DNA of 64,000 nt from Cristatella mucedo (lineage: Eukaryota; Bryozoa; Phylactolaemata; Cristatellidae), in the NCBI GenBank assembly GCA_009760855.2, contig WPIO01000046.1, positions 1,598,501-1,662,500 of the forward strand, read 5' to 3'. The first letter of the stretch is position 1; every line of letters begins with the position of its first letter. Under the pieces are notes generated by a model that did no database searches, was not told where the DNA came from, and worked only from the letters and a program-made list of their open reading frames with translations. Shown one piece after another: positions 24,332 through 37,185 of the stretch. The translations under genes and the position numbers were made by a program.

Positions 24332-25295
24332 AATAATAGTAATAATAATTCACTTAAAGCGCCCTCAGAGAACTTAATCTCTCTCTAGGCGCTTTACATT
24401 TGCTGTAAAGTGAAATGCCATTGAATGGTAAGTAAAATCATTCTTGAAAAACAAACGAAATGAATAATATGGTTAGGGGTGACATGCACAGGGTCAGCAT
24501 GCAAATGTAGTTAGTGGCAGCATGCACAGTGTCAGCACGCATAGGCACATCAAGGACGAATCACAGGGACCCACTAAATGCTGTCCTAAATAGGTGTGTT
24601 TTTAGGTTCCTTTTAAATGTGGTCAGGTCAGGGGATGTTCTGACGCAGGTCGGGAGGGAGTTCCAGGCTTTGGGAGCATATGAACTAAATGCATGGTCTC
24701 CAAAGGATTTAAGGTTTGTACGAGGTATTTCTAGACTGTTGGATTCCGAAAAGCGGGTGGTACGATGCTTGGCCTGATGGGGTAGTATATCTGACAGATA
24801 GGCTTGAGCCATAGAATGAAGGGACCTAAAAGTGAGGGACAAAACCTTGAAGTCAATCCGTTGCTTGACTGGTAGCCAGTGCAGGTCGGCGAGAAGTGGA
24901 GTAATGTGGCAACTGCGACGCTCACGGCAGACAAGTCTAGCTGCCGAGTTTTGCACCAGCTGCAATCGCCTGATCGCACATGCTGGTAGGCCAGTAAGCA
25001 GTGAGTTGCAGAAGTCGAGACGGGATGTCACGAATGCATGGACCAACTTAGATGTGGTATCTTTATCTAAACAAGCCCAAATTTTAGCAATGTTATGAAG
25101 CTGAAAATAGGCGGATTTGACTGTGGAGCTGATATGGTCGTCTAACGAGAGGTCGCTTTGGAATATGACACCTAGATTTCGAGCTGATTCAACTGGAGAT
25201 ATGCTGGCAGAGCCAATTTTGAGAGTCAGCCTTTCCAATCTCTGGATCACACTGGGTTTGCCCATAACTAGTAAGTTAGTTGTATCATCGTTAAG
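24332..25295 (-). mobile_element. LINE-A 3' end inserted in a CT array
   Basis: Minus-strand LINE-A from its (TAA)n tail to the codons for DDxTNLLVMGKP, where it is 5' truncated. The nonamer tctctgtgt flanks it at 24323-24331 and 25296-25304, consistent with a target-site duplication. CT-rich arrays lie on both sides, so the LINE most likely entered a pre-existing array. Confidence 0.9.
24561..25265 (-). pseudogene. LINE-A ORF2 C-terminal 234 codons (open)
   Basis: A single uninterrupted frame from MGKPSVIQRLERLTLK to the C-terminus FRTAFSGSL. It covers the thumb and post-RT region with 'RLDFCNSLLTGLPACAIRRL', 'QLVQNSAARLVCRERR', 'LLADLHWLPVKQRIDFKVL' and 'AFSSYAPKAWNSLP', all typical of CR1/L2-group ORF2 proteins. 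It shows the natural C-terminus that the 45725 copy loses by a one-base insertion. It lacks endonuclease and catalytic RT motifs because of truncation. The good frame suggests a fairly recent insertion. Confidence 0.9.
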
Positions 25296-25927
<632 letters not shown>

Positions 25928-26635
25928 AAAGACCCTCACCTAGGTGCTGAAGCGATCTGCCATCTGGGTTCGGAGCAGTCAGGGCTCGGTGGATGGAAGT
26001 TTACGAATCGACTCAGCCGTCTGCAGACTGAAGAGCTGCAGCAGTCGCGGTCGTACTAGAACTGTACCCAATAAAAATAGTGATGCCGGGCATCTGGTAC
26101 ATAGGGGCTCGGCAGCGCCGGCCAGGCAAGCACTCGGTAGCTAGCGAGGAGTGAACAGATAAGTTGTAGATTTTTGGGTCTTCTTACAAAACTGTGCGTG
26201 TGGCTAGGTTGGGTTAAAAGAGGTCCTCACTCGAGGCGAAACGTTTTCTGCTCTCAGTACCGCGGCAGACGGCCTTCAGTCCTTCAAGATTTTCGAATTA
26301 CTGAGTACCAGTTACCTTCTCCTTACAGGCAAAGCCATTGGCATTGCTAGCAAGCCAGCTATGCACCCCTTCCTAACTGGACGGGCAGCCAGATTTGACA
26401 GCTTAGCACTTCCCTGCCGGTCTTGAACCCTCAGCGGCCATTCTCGTACTATCTAGCTTTACTTTGTGCATGCGACTGACGATCTTTCAATCTAGCTTAT
26501 TCAGGAATTCTCCTGTCCACCGCTGCCGACACCACGACCGTTCAAGGCCAATAGAACTGGTTGTATCGGCTGAGGTATTACTCTGCGCCCAGCTGAAAGA
26601 TGCTGCCGGTGGCAAAATAATGGAACCGTGGAATG
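25928..26635. other. Unassigned sequence
   Basis: Nothing recognised. Confidence 0.35.
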
Positions 26636-26790
26636 CAGCCGCGACCGTGATGGCACACTAGGTAAGGCGGTTGCTTCGTTTCCTGCGGTGGGCGATCCTT
26701 TATCGCCACTGCAAGCGGTGGTGATAGCCGTAAAGGCTCTTCTGTCGCTATACAAAAAGAGGCTGTTTAATCAGCAAGGATTTTTTTCAT
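26636..26790 (+). mobile_element. SINE-1 with internal deletion of the B box
   Basis: 'gaccgtgatggcacactagg' (A-box region) continues into 'taaggcggttgctt' and then directly 'cgtttcctgcggtgggcgat'. Compared with the copy at 38711 about 30 bases are gone, including the anticodon-arm hairpin and most of the B box. The body hairpins and the terminal 'ttaatcag..aggattttttt' are intact. It should be unable to recruit TFIIIC properly. Confidence 0.85.
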
Positions 26791-27822
26791 ACGGAGCTGC
26801 TGCCATCGCCTGGCACCGGTACTTCGCCGGGAATATGTACGGTCACTCGAAAGTAAATCTGCAGGCTCTAGGCACTGCCTGCCAAGTAGCTGGTCAGCAA
26901 CCCCCCCCCCCCCGGCAAGACGGCTCCAAACCGGAGCTGCCAGCATGCATGCTAGCCGAGTCATACATGGCTCAGGCTGCAGGCAGCAGGAGCCCCCACA
27001 ATTAATGCCAAGTGGGTTTCTCGTTCAACAGCGGCAGCTGCTCGGATCGCCTGCTGGGCATTGCGGTAAGCTACCGGAAAAGGCATTGCTCGCCACAGAC
27101 GCTTGATCATGCACATCCGGAGTCTCCGGGTGCTTGCTTTAAGTGGCGACTGATATAACTCGTGGTGGCTTGTTTCGCTTGAATTAACTTATTTTTAATT
27201 GAAAGTAGAGACGGCAGTGTGGGCCACCAAAAAATCTGCTTGGTCGAGGAAGAATTGCAGAGCTAAGCTAAGTGGCCAATCAACTCCTCAGACATCAATA
27301 ACGACGAGCTGATTCAACGGTTTGCTTAGCATGCTTATAATTAAGATTTTCCCAACAACAGCATGAGTCACCATCGAGGAAACTCTCTGACCTAATTGCC
27401 TTAAAAAGTTCGTGCGTCCCCACCTCTCTCCAGCACATGAATGTGCATGGCCTGCTGGAGTGCCTGTACAAAGATATAGTTCTGAATCACTTCACTTCTT
27501 GCTTATGAACTCACGTGCCCTGGCTGGACGCCATGCCGCCAAATGAAAAAAGCCCACCAGAACCGTGGGATAACAAGCTCGTGCGATTGCACAGAAAAGA
27601 CTGGGGTATACCACCTCAACGAAAGAACAGGTGCCCTCAGTGACCTCCCTGCCCACTAACTAGCCCTCTTAGTAATCCTAGCCCACTTCCGCCGAAAGAA
27701 CACGTGTGTGGCTTGACCACTCATTTTACTTATCTTATCAGGGTACCGCACCGTACAAGTCACACGAAATACCCGATAACATGAATTAGCAAGAGGCCCG
27801 CAGAAGGAAAGTGCTGGCGGAG
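26791..27822. other. Unassigned sequence
   Basis: Contains a C10-12 homopolymer near 26900. No gene recognised. Confidence 0.35.
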
Positions 27823-28003
27823 AAAAAAATGCTAGCTGATTTAAAAGCCTCATTTGTGTAGAAAAAGAAGAGCCTTTACGACTATCACCACTGCTTGCAA
27901 TGGCAATAAAAGATCGCCCACCAGAGGATTCAAACCCACGTGACCTCGGGACCGAGGTCGTGAAAAGCAACCGCCTTACTTAGTGTGCCACCGCGGCTCA
28001 CTG
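27823..28003 (-). mobile_element. SINE-1 full-length-like copy
   Basis: Starts on the plus strand with A7 'atgctagctgattta', the reverse complement of the SINE-1 T-rich end. The body hairpins, a B-box remnant (cattgggt-type change) and the hairpin 'cctcgggaccgagg' follow. The head ends at 'ccgcggctcac'. The A box reads close to TGGCACACTAAG. Confidence 0.85.
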
Positions 28004-28211
28004 AGAAGTAGGGGAGCAGAAAAAATGATGAACGGAACCGCTGTCAATATTGCTCCAGTGCCATTACCGGCTACTTTGGGAACAAATGCGTTAAGGACAT
28101 GTACCAAAATCGCCAACCAGCAGTAGAGGTCTTCAGAAGTTGAGATTCTCTGCTTACAGCTATGCAGATATTCTAGGAAACAACCAATACTAGTATGGTA
28201 CCTCCACATTT

Positions 28212-28300
28212 CTAGATCAGTAATAATAATAACAAAATGTGTATAGCACCCTGAGAGAACTAAATCTCTTTCTACGCACTTTGTATATGCTGCAAAAGAA
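28212..28300 (-). mobile_element. LINE-A-type 3' tail (solo)
   Basis: (TAA)n-like start, then 'atagcaccctgagagaacta' and 'ctttctacgcactttg'. It is a diverged LINE-A tail and only the tail is convincing. Confidence 0.7.
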
Positions 28301-29424
28301 CATGAGGGCTCGACGAATACTGGGTGTCGCCGGAACCTCGTGTCACGGCTAGCGACTTGTAGGTGCAGCACAAATTCGCACACATGTGTCGGCTGTAGCA
28401 GACCACGGCAGTAATGCAGAGCGCCGTACCTCGATATCGCAAGTCTGGATCCATAACGTGGACAAGTCTGTTTTACAGCAACGGAGAGTTACAGGTGTTC
28501 AACAATGGCCATGACGTTCACCAATGGTTCCGTGGCCTAGAGCTCAAATCAGCTTAAATGCCACGGCTAACTCCAGGTGCACAACTGACAGCCCATTACA
28601 CGGCTACTGCTTGTGTGAGGCCACGGCAATAGAATAGACAATAATCGGTTCCTAGCCCGTTGTAATTCAGAAACCATGAATTATGAATATCAGTCCTAAT
28701 CTGGCTGCTTTAGCAATCCGACGGTTTAATGGTGCAGATATACAGATATATGTCGCTTAGACGTAACTATGCTACTAAGAGCTGACTTTCGGACACCCCG
28801 AAAGCTCATTTGAAGCTTATGTAGCGAATCTAGCGATGGCCTACCCAGAAGTATGTAATCATTTGGCCAAGCTGGCCTATGCTTAACCTTGGCCTTGACA
28901 ATCAGCCCTTGAGGTATGAATGTACCTCTACTACGGTTGAAGCATTGAAACTTCGAATGGGGGAGAAAACTAACGGGCATACTTCTTCTTGGTTGGAGGG
29001 CCGATGCCTGAGGTGAGTATATGGGTTCGGTCTCATTATTTAGACTCAGCACCGGATTAGAGACAGACAAAGGAAAGAGTGAGGGACGATGCAAACCAAA
29101 ATTCACGGAATTCGTGGTGATGCCGTCGGTTTTGGCGCTATGCTTTCTCTCTCGGCTCTGCTATCCTCCGCTGGTATTGTGCTCTGGCAGGCAGGTGCTG
29201 CTAATGTTCCAGTTAATGCTCTGAGTGCAGAGGCCCTCCCTCTTCTCAGTGGTCCACTTAAGGTGTTCAGTTCATCGCCAGTAGCCCGTGCCTCTTAATT
29301 AGAGCTAGAAGAACAGAGCACGAACACCCCAAAGGGCTCGGTGCTACAAGCAAGACCACGAGAGCTTATTGCTAGCTTAACAATAACCGATGAGGGAAAT
29401 GAATGGCCTGCATTGCAGCCGCAA
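28301..29424. other. Unassigned sequence
   Basis: No gene recognised. The longest frame (126 codons, minus, 28726-29106) has no known domain. Confidence 0.35.
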
Positions 29425-29498
29425 CAGGGAGCTGCTGCTGCTGCTCCTACTACTCCTGCTCGTGCTCCTGCTCTTGCTCGTGCTCCTGCTCCTACTCA

Positions 29499-29530
<32 letters not shown>

Positions 29531-29610
29531 CTCCTGCTGCTCCTGCTCCTGCTTCTGCTCCTAATCCTGCTCCTGCTGCTCTTGCTTCTGCTCAGCTGCC
29601 GTTGCTGCGG
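29425..29610 (+). repeat. Imperfect (CTN)n trinucleotide array
   Basis: Triplets of CTG, CTC, CTT and CTA dominate, with a (CTG)8-like core near 29500-29525. Open frames of about 90-130 codons on both strands translate to poly-Leu, poly-Ala or poly-Ser and are by-products of the repeat. Confidence 0.95.
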
Positions 29611-29844
29611 CCACCACTGCCAAGCACCACTGCAGTCACTGGTTGGTGCAGACAATTGACCCAGCATCTGCTGGGAGCATGGGCAGGATCTGAAAGAGCA
29701 GTGTTGGTGTGTTAGAGATGTGCTCGGAGCACGAGAGAACCACGGTTGTATAGCACCAGCATGAAGCACTGCTTCTTGAAAAAAAGGGCCAAAAAATGTT
29801 CTTCGGGTACACGAAAATCTGGATGGCTGCTCCTCTCAGCCTGG

Positions 29845-30016
29845 ATAATTTATAACAATAATATAATTCATTTGTCTAACACCTTATGAGAACTCAATCT
29901 CTATTCGGGCACTTCCCATATGCCACTGGGCTCGAGCACACATCGGAGATCAAATACATTCACTTTGACCTTGGTTGATTCGAGCACCTTGGCCACTGGG
30001 CCAAACCAGCTCAGCA
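29845..30016 (-). mobile_element. SINE-2 with LINE-A-type tail
   Basis: The plus-strand start 'ataacaataatataattcat' and 'gagaactcaatctctattcg' give the reverse complement of a LINE-A-type tail. 'gggctcgagcac' is the B-box side, and the A box reads TGGCCCAGTGG on the minus strand (29993-30003), a perfect match to the pol III consensus. Confidence 0.85.
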
Positions 30017-31504
30017 ATTGGATTGCGTCGACAGTGGACTATGGCTACAAATGGCTAAACAGCTTGAACAGAATGCATACTCGGGAGTTCGCCGTCAAGG
30101 AAGCTTAATTGCGAGGCAGTGTGCCAATGAATACTGGCACCAGTCTAATAGCTGCAATTGAATGATTATAGGAAGACTGGAGGGGGGTGGCCGGTGGCAC
30201 GGGCACATGCATGCTAGCTCCCGTGCCTCAAGATGCTCGAGATAGGAGCATGCACCTCTCGAGCAGAGGAACTCGACTCTTTGTGATGCTGCATATGTAT
30301 GGCTACTCGCATAAGCTGAAGTTGAGTTTGGAAAGCTCCAAATGGTTCTTCTACCGGGAGCTGGAGCTGGCACTACGAAGTCCGGACCCTGCCCAGCATT
30401 GCAATTGTCATGTGCTACCCAATGGACTATCTACTCAACATGTTATAACATGGTAATGAGGAAAAGCTCCGTGAATCGAGTGAAAGTATCGTCTGCTACT
30501 CAGCAAAACTATCGGCTGCTACTCAGCAAAACCTTTTTTTTATTGTTGGTCGAAGTGGTGACCCAATTTTACCTTCACTTAAATTAAAATGCTAGCTAAC
30601 AAAGCAGTCTCGTTGATATAGCAGCAGAAGAATCTTGGCGGCCATCGCCTCCTTGTACCTTGCTACAGTTTGGCCTTGAAGTACCCTATGCTAGCTCGGA
30701 TAACCTACAAGAAATGCCAGTCAGATCTGACAAAGCCTTAACACCTCAAGGGATATCGTTGTGCTACAAAGAAAGAATAGCATTATCATACCCAGCGGTT
30801 GCTAGGGGTTAGGGTAAGAAGGATAAAAATCTTAACCCTGCTATGCACGTCTAGTGGCTTGCCACCACTCGCGGTTTAGGAAACCTTTCAGCTTGGTCCA
30901 AGGAGGTCTCTTTTGGCCCACCCCAGTGCTAGGATTATTGTCATGCCGTCCTCTAGAGGTGAGACCCTGTGATCTCCAAAACCAGAATCGTGAGTCATCC
31001 TAACTCAATAATTTGAATCTTACCAAACGCACATATTCCGGCAAGACTCTCGCGGTTTGTTCTGTATGACCTGGTATCATCGTGGAGGTACAATTTTATC
31101 TCTGTTAATCTTACTGCTTCAACTGCCTGTTCAATTTGCCAGCCTTGGGATGCACTCTTTGACCCACTCTCAGCTTGGCAATCTGTACATATTGAATTAG
31201 TTGTGCAGTTACATTCTCAGTTGCAATCGCTGAAAGACATCCTAAAATCGACTGGTTCATCTAAGGCTTCACCACAATGTGATTAATGTGTCCATGAGAA
31301 CATACGATACTTTCTAATTTATCTTGCTCGTGGTTAGAGAATTTAAGGTCGCGAGTGTTGTGGCTCACATTTTTTTAGTTTGCACAGTCCTCGTGATGAG
31401 AGAGCAACCAACTTAATTGACTAAGCAATTATATAAAATGCCTTCAAATATTCTCTGTCGCAGTCTAGTTGAGCCATTTGTTTGCAAAGTGTACATTATA
31501 TGCC
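30017..31504. other. Mostly unassigned; possible SINE-1 scrap
   Basis: 'gctagctaacaaagcagtct' to 'ggcggccatcgcc' at 30588-30640 resembles the 3' part of SINE-1 on the minus strand. The rest is unrecognised. Confidence 0.3.
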
Positions 31505-31680
31505 TCTGTCTCTTAGCCTAGGGGTCAGGTGCTCGCTTTTCAAGACCCAGGTCTTGGGTTCCAGTCCTGCAGTGGGCGATCTTTTATTGCCCGGTGCATG
31601 GTGGGGTGATGGCCGTTAAGGCTCTTCTTCCACTACATGAATGAGGATGTTTAATCAGCTAACCTTTTTATCCTGCATAA
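31505..31680 (+). mobile_element. SINE-1 diverged copy
   Basis: The head 'cttagcctaggggtcaggtg' replaces the usual A-box stretch. The B-box region reads GGTTCCAGTCC, followed by gggcgatc, 'aaggctcttcttccactaca' and 'tttaatcagctaacc' before TTTTT. Same head type as 36068-36230. Confidence 0.75.
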
Positions 31681-32102
31681 ATTGATTGGCATCCATTTCT
31701 TCCTGTGTAATAATAATAATAATGCACTTGATAATAGCGCCCTCAGAGAGCTCAATCTCTTTCTAGGCGCTTTACATTTGCTGCAAAGGTAAACGCGATT
31801 GAATCGTGAGTAATATCATGCTTGATAAACAAACAAAATGAATAACATGGTTAGGGGTGACATGCACAGGGTCAGCATGCAAATGTGGTTAGTGGCAGCA
31901 TGCACAGTGTCAGCACGCATAAGCACATCAAGGACGAATCACAGGGACCCACTAAATGCTGTCCTAAATAGGTGTTTTTAAGTTCTTTTTAAATGTGGTC
32001 AAGTCAGGGGATGTTCCGACACAAGTCGGGAGTTCCAGGCTTTGGGAGCATACGAACTAAATGCACGGTCTCCAAAGGATTTGAGGTTTGTACGAGGTTT
32101 TG

Positions 32103-32866
32103 TTAAACTGTTGGATTCCGAAAAGCGGGTGATACGATGCTTGGCCTGGTGGGGAGTAGATCTGAGAGATAGGCTGGAGCCAAAGAATGAAGTGACCTAA
32201 AAGTGAGCGACAAAATCTTGAAGTCGATGCGTTGCTTGACTGGGAGCCAGTGCAGGTCGGCGAGAAGTGGTGTGATGTGGCAAGTGCGATGCTCACGACA
32301 GACAAGCCTAGCTGCAGAGTTTTGCACCAGCTGTAAGCGCCTGATTGCGCGTGCTGGTAGGCCAGTAAGCAGTGAGTTGCAAAAGACAAGACGGGATGTC
32401 ACAAGTGCATGGGCCAACTTGGACGCAGTATCCTTATCTAAACAAGCCCGAATTTTAGCAATGTTATGTAGCTGAAAGTAGGCAGACTTGATTGTGGAGC
32501 TGATGCTGTCGTCTCACTTTGGAACATGACACCTAGATTTCGAGCTGATTCAACAGGAGATATGCTGGCAGAGCCCATTTTGACCGTCAGCCTATCCAAT
32601 TTTTAAATCACACTGGGCTTTCCCATAACTAGTAAGTTAGTTTTATTGTTGTTTAGTTTAAGAAAATTTGCTACCATCCATGTGCGGATGTCATCAATGC
32701 ATGCAGCAAGTGAGTTGAGAGAATTCGAGGTGCTCGAAGGCTGGAAGAGATCAAAGCAAAGGTACAACTGAGTGTCATCCGCATAGAAGTGAAAGCCTAG
32801 ATTGTGATTGGCAATCACATCAGCAAGCAGGAGAGTATACACCGTGAAAAGAACCGGACCTAGCAC
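32103..32866 (-). pseudogene. LINE-A ORF2: RT catalytic end and C-terminus
   Basis: 32603-32866 reads GSVLGPVLFTVYTLLLADVI-like sequence and FYADDTQLYLCFD with the catalytic YADD, then FLKLNNNKTNLLVMGKPSVI and a stop. 32103-32417 reads the RLVFCNSLLTGLP to LHWLPVKQRIDFKIL region. A deletion near 32508 and other indels put the pieces in different frames. Confidence 0.9.
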
Positions 32867-32872
32867 GGAGCC

Positions 32873-34278
32873 CTAGGGTACCCCATATTTCAGACGCTCC
32901 TCATAGGATCTTTGTCCATTCACGTCCATACTCTGGAGTCTTCCACTGAGATAGGACCTGAACCATTGCAGAGCAGTGCCAGTGATGCCCAGGCGAGATG
33001 AGAGGCACTCTAGAAGAACTTTGTGATCGATGGTATCAAAAGCTGCCGAAAGATCGAGCAAAACAAGCAGAGATACTCTACCCATGTCTGCATTCCTAAG
33101 TAGGTCGTTGCACACCCTAAGCAATGCTGATTCTGTGGAGTGATTAGCTCTAAAGCCAGACTGGAGCTTACGAGAAAGGTTGGAAGCTTCAATATATGAG
33201 TTCAGCTGGTCTGCCACGACCCGTTCCAGTGTCTTTGATAGGAATGGTAGAAGGGAAACTGGGCGGTAGTTGCTCAAGTTCTCTTGGTTTAGTGTCGCTT
33301 TCTTGAGAAGTGGCCTGACTACAGCTTTTTTGAAAGGTGCTGGGACATGACCTGAGGCTAATGACATATCGACGATGCTAGTTATGCATGGCAGCAGTAG
33401 ATCAATGCAACGTAGGAGCAGGACTGTGGGAATAGGGTCCAGAGGACTTGTTGTCTTCTTTGATTGTGATATGAACTTCAGGACGACATCACTAGTGACT
33501 TGCTTAAATGTAGACATTGAGGTGAAGCCAGGAATCGGGGACAGCATTCTAGGGGGGATGTTGTCGTCACAGGGATGGACTCCCTGATCTTGTCTATCTT
33601 CTGCACAATGAATCGAGAGAAGCGATCGGCTAGACCATTACAAGGATCATCAGGTAAGGAGCTAATCTGGGAGGGGTTGAGGAGATAGTTGATCGTCGAC
33701 ATCAGGATTTTTGGATTGTGCATCTGTGATTCAACAATGTTTTTATAGAAGCTATACTTGGCCTTTGCTAAGGTCGATTGGTACGACCTACAGTAGTTTT
33801 CATATGCCTGTCGATGGACAGTCAGTCCTGATCTTTTGTATGCTTTTTCAAGCTTCCGCTTGGTAGACCTGGCTAGTTTAATATCTGTGGTAAACCATAG
33901 GCCGTCTGCGCGAGGGCACGCAGTGCGCTTAGTCAGAGGTGCAAACTCGTCGAGCGTATAAGCTAGTGTCGTGTTGTAGCTATTTACCAATGATGACAGG
34001 TCGTAGGGAGGACTGAGTAGCAGAGGCAAAGCAGATATTCTCGCACGGACAGCATCGATGTCAAGGGTCTTAAGGTTTCGCGATTCACAGATTATTTTAG
34101 AGGAGGAGGCAGGCACACACTGTAGATTGAATGGGATCTGCATGTGGTCAGATAAGCAGGATTTGGTAATAATTGGTGATGACAAAGTGCAGTTGTATGA
34201 GAAAATCTGGTCGAGTGTGTGACCCTTGATGTGAATAGGGCCATGCATATGAGCCACAAGAGACAGTGAGTCAGTCAA
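32873..34278 (-). pseudogene. LINE-A ORF2: endonuclease C-terminus and RT first half
   Basis: Two overlapping minus frames (33478-34278 and 32873-33547) together span the end of an apurinic-type endonuclease and the RT fingers and palm. The endonuclease part has the conserved SDH in SCLSDHMQI. The RT part has NYRPVSLLPFLSKTLERVV, QSGFRANHSTESALL and LVLLDLSAAFDTIDHKVLL. It ends in a stop exactly at the Gln of the VPQG motif (CAG to TAG at about 32873). A frameshift near 33540 separates the two frames. Not functional. Confidence 0.9.
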
Positions 34279-34326
34279 TGCACGAAATGCAGTGCTGAAG
34301 GCGTCAGATAAATTATCAAAGTGTAG

Positions 34327-35910
34327 ACTATGTTTGTGTCACGAGGTAGTTCAACATCACGGGTTTTAAACACTTTAATTTATATTATGACTCTGATCTT
34401 GAAGGCAGAGGCAATAAGTCGACCTGGGACAAGATACATGACATGCATTATTGATTCTTGGCCTGCAATGGGCACATTGTGCTATCGGCGGCAGTCAACG
34501 AAGGTGATTTTTCAAAATTGAATTTTTTTGTTAGTCGTGTTGCTAGCAAGATAGGCCGTCGCTCGACAGAGCTAACTACCAACCAGACTAAGTCATACTG
34601 TGATTTGGTAAGGGTTGATGAATACGACCCAAAAAGCACCGTAACCACATCCAATTTCAGCTCAGTCATTCTTGACAGGAGTAAGCCCAAGCAAATGAAT
34701 TTTTCATGTATTCTGAGGTCTTGTAAAGCAGTATCGGCTACTTTTAAGATCATTCTCGTGGCATTTTCACTTGCATTGCATCGACCTTTTGGTCAGTTGC
34801 CTGGAACCTTCAGGCTACTATCATGCCACAAAGTGCAATCACGCTGGGATGGTAGGCCACCCTGGTATTGTTATCTTCAGCAGGCCACCCGGTTTGCATT
34901 ATCTTCGATTGACCAACGGGTGTGGAAATCCGTGACACTAACCACGGGCCCACTGGGGACATGACGTCTGCTCATCTAAACACTATAGATATCTGCTTTA
35001 GACATTAATAAAGGGAATCCCAAACCACCTCGTTAATTTACTCTGCTTCAGAGATCAACAGGATATTCAGTGGCAGCATCATTTGGACATTATACTGACG
35101 CATTTAGCACAATAGTCTGACATTTTTTTCATTCAACTATCCTCGAGCGCTGGATGCTCGCCATCCACCGTCCACGCCCTCTTAGTACTTTGCGGTATGT
35201 GGTCACGTTCCTGCGAGGAAGGCGATGTGGATGTGGAGGAGTGCCACCTGGAAATATGGTGGATGCTAACACCACAAACCACCAACGCTTCGAGTTCGCT
35301 AATGAAACACGAACTTGGTTTTCGTGGTTTCGTGTAGAGTTAGAAGCAGGAATTTGTCAGTGCATTCATAGCAATATGGACTCGCGTAGCAGGTCCTGAA
35401 GTAAGTGCCTTTGCCTTAAAACCGCACAGCCATACATTTTGTGATAGCCGTTTCCCTAATCGTTATAATTCACGAGCTGCAAATAATTGCTTGCTGGTAA
35501 TAATCTGATGGATGCAGTTAAGGCCCAAAGTCTGACAGCTGACTGACAATCAGTCACTACAGAAGCCCAGTTCGTCCTGTGTAAACGGTAGTAGATTGGG
35601 ATATATCTAATTCCTAACGTTGCACTCCAATGATGTCTAAATCATTAGATAAGAGTAATGTCTTTTATGTAATGATACGTTACGATGAAACTTGTAGCCG
35701 TGTCTACACGCTATAGCAATAAATTTTATCTCAGGATCAGCGAAGAGATCTACTGTGCAGACAAGCTAGCGAAATGAGCTAAGGAAGAGTATCCACTTGC
35801 CTGTGCGATCCACTTGTCTGTCCTGCACGTACGATCTACTTGCTTGACATGCCTTCATGCAGAATGCACCAAGAAGAAATTCGCTTGCAAGACGAACTCT
35901 CTTCAGCAAA
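34327..35910. other. Unassigned sequence with one 168-codon open frame
   Basis: A plus-strand frame at 34458-34964 could encode 168 residues, but I recognise no domain, signal peptide or repeat in it. Its opposite strand is also open for 101 codons. I do not call it a gene. Confidence 0.3.
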
Positions 35911-36110
35911 CAAATTGCCACGCTGGACTACTGAGGCAGATGTACGGAACGCTCTAGGCGTGCTAGCACCTGGGTCTTAGCCTAGGAGGTAAGGTGCTTG
36001 TTCTTCATGACAAATTGCGACGCTGGACTACTGTGGCAGATGCACGGAACGCTCTAGGCATGCTAGCATCTGGGTTTTAGCCCAGGAGGTGAGGTACTTG
36101 CTCTTCACGA
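35911..36110 (+). repeat. 100-bp tandem duplication
   Basis: 35911-36010 and 36011-36110 align without gaps at an exact 100-bp period, with about 11 mismatches. The duplicated unit includes the first part of a SINE-1 head, so the first SINE head is cut short by the second unit. Confidence 0.95.
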
Positions 36111-36230
36111 CCCAGGTCGTGGGCTCGAGTACTGCAGTGGACGATCCTTTATCGCCCAGTGCAAGCAGTGGTGACAGCCATAAAGGTTATTCTGCCGCCA
36201 TATAAACGAGGCTATTAAATCAGCTAAGCT
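36068..36230 (+). mobile_element. SINE-1 diverged copy
   Basis: Head 'ttagcccaggaggtgaggta', then cacgacccaggtcgtg hairpin and a B-box-like GGGCTCGAGTA. The body is 'tttatcgcccagtgcaagca', 'ataaaggttattctgccgcc' and 'aaatcagctaagc', before a T-rich end. Part of the head lies in the 100-bp duplication. Confidence 0.8.
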
Positions 36231-37185
36231 TGTTTCTTTTTTTATCGCAAAATCCTAATGAACTATGCTAGAACTTACAGCCGCATTGCGATACCTTCTT
36301 CAGGCGTGGCTTACGGCTTCAAGGAGCGGACAGTATGCAGACAATAACCACCGAGTGTATTTTTAACCCAGCCACGATATAAATAAATAAATGCTGGTAC
36401 TTACAGAGCAACTCCATAAGAGCGAGAAAGCTCCTGCCATCTTAGTTAGCAGCAAGGCCAGCTTAAGTATCGTACAATTTCACCAACACTGTGTCAGAAT
36501 TAAGATCTACTTATTGCATCATCCTAATGATGCACGAACTGCTAATCAGCCCGTTAAATAATGGCTTTCGCCTCGCACCCACCGAGAAATTAAGAATTAA
36601 GTACTGCCTGGACTGCCTGGACTTCCATCCTCCGGTCGCGCCGGTCCGCTCCGGCCCTCTCTCGGTAGGATCGTGCCAGCTCTTCCGCCAGTCGCTGGCA
36701 CGACTGGATAATTCGTTTTGGAAACCTGTCTAAGATCAGCACCCTAATCGTGGCGTGACAAATGGTGCACCTCGGCTGCTGGACTAATGCAACAAATACA
36801 CGGGTGCAAAAACTGCCAAACTTAACATTTAGAGCTCAACTCCTGCTTAATACACGACTTGCACTTTTATTCAGCCTAACCAAGAATAGCGAAATAGCCA
36901 GCTCCTAGTATTTATAATTCAGAAACCGCGGAAAGTATTTTGGCAATCACAGTCTGGCTGATCTAGTTGACCCTGGGTCACAGCCTCTACTGATGTAGCT
37001 CTACCTTTCCCACACAAGATTTACTACATCGTGTTCTCCCATGTACAGCAAAACTCGGTGAACGATTAACTTTGTATATCTTTCTCACTGTTTTTGGGAA
37101 TGTTAGGTCTGTTTGCAGATCCACAGCCTGGGGGGGGGGTAACCTTCCACCACCCGCTAGACGTAGGAGAGGCAATCTCCCTCCC
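36231..37185. other. Unassigned sequence
   Basis: Nothing recognised. A G-run of about ten lies at 37129-37139. Confidence 0.35.

Larger units (their letters stand above)
31707..34326 (-). mobile_element. LINE-A, 2.6-kb 5'-truncated copy
   Basis: Minus-strand element from (TAA)n tail (31707) to the endonuclease C-terminal region (34326). It corresponds segment by segment to 45890-48520. It has at least one frameshift in the endonuclease/RT linker, a stop in the RT core, a deletion near 32508 and further shifts in the C-terminus. Confidence 0.93.

Noticed and set aside
29341-29769. Ala/Leu- and Ser/Arg-rich frames over the CTN array
   Set aside because: By-products of the trinucleotide repeat.
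34458-34964. 168-codon plus-strand open frame as a possible host gene
   Set aside because: No recognisable domain or motif, antisense strand also open for 101 codons, and no supporting context.
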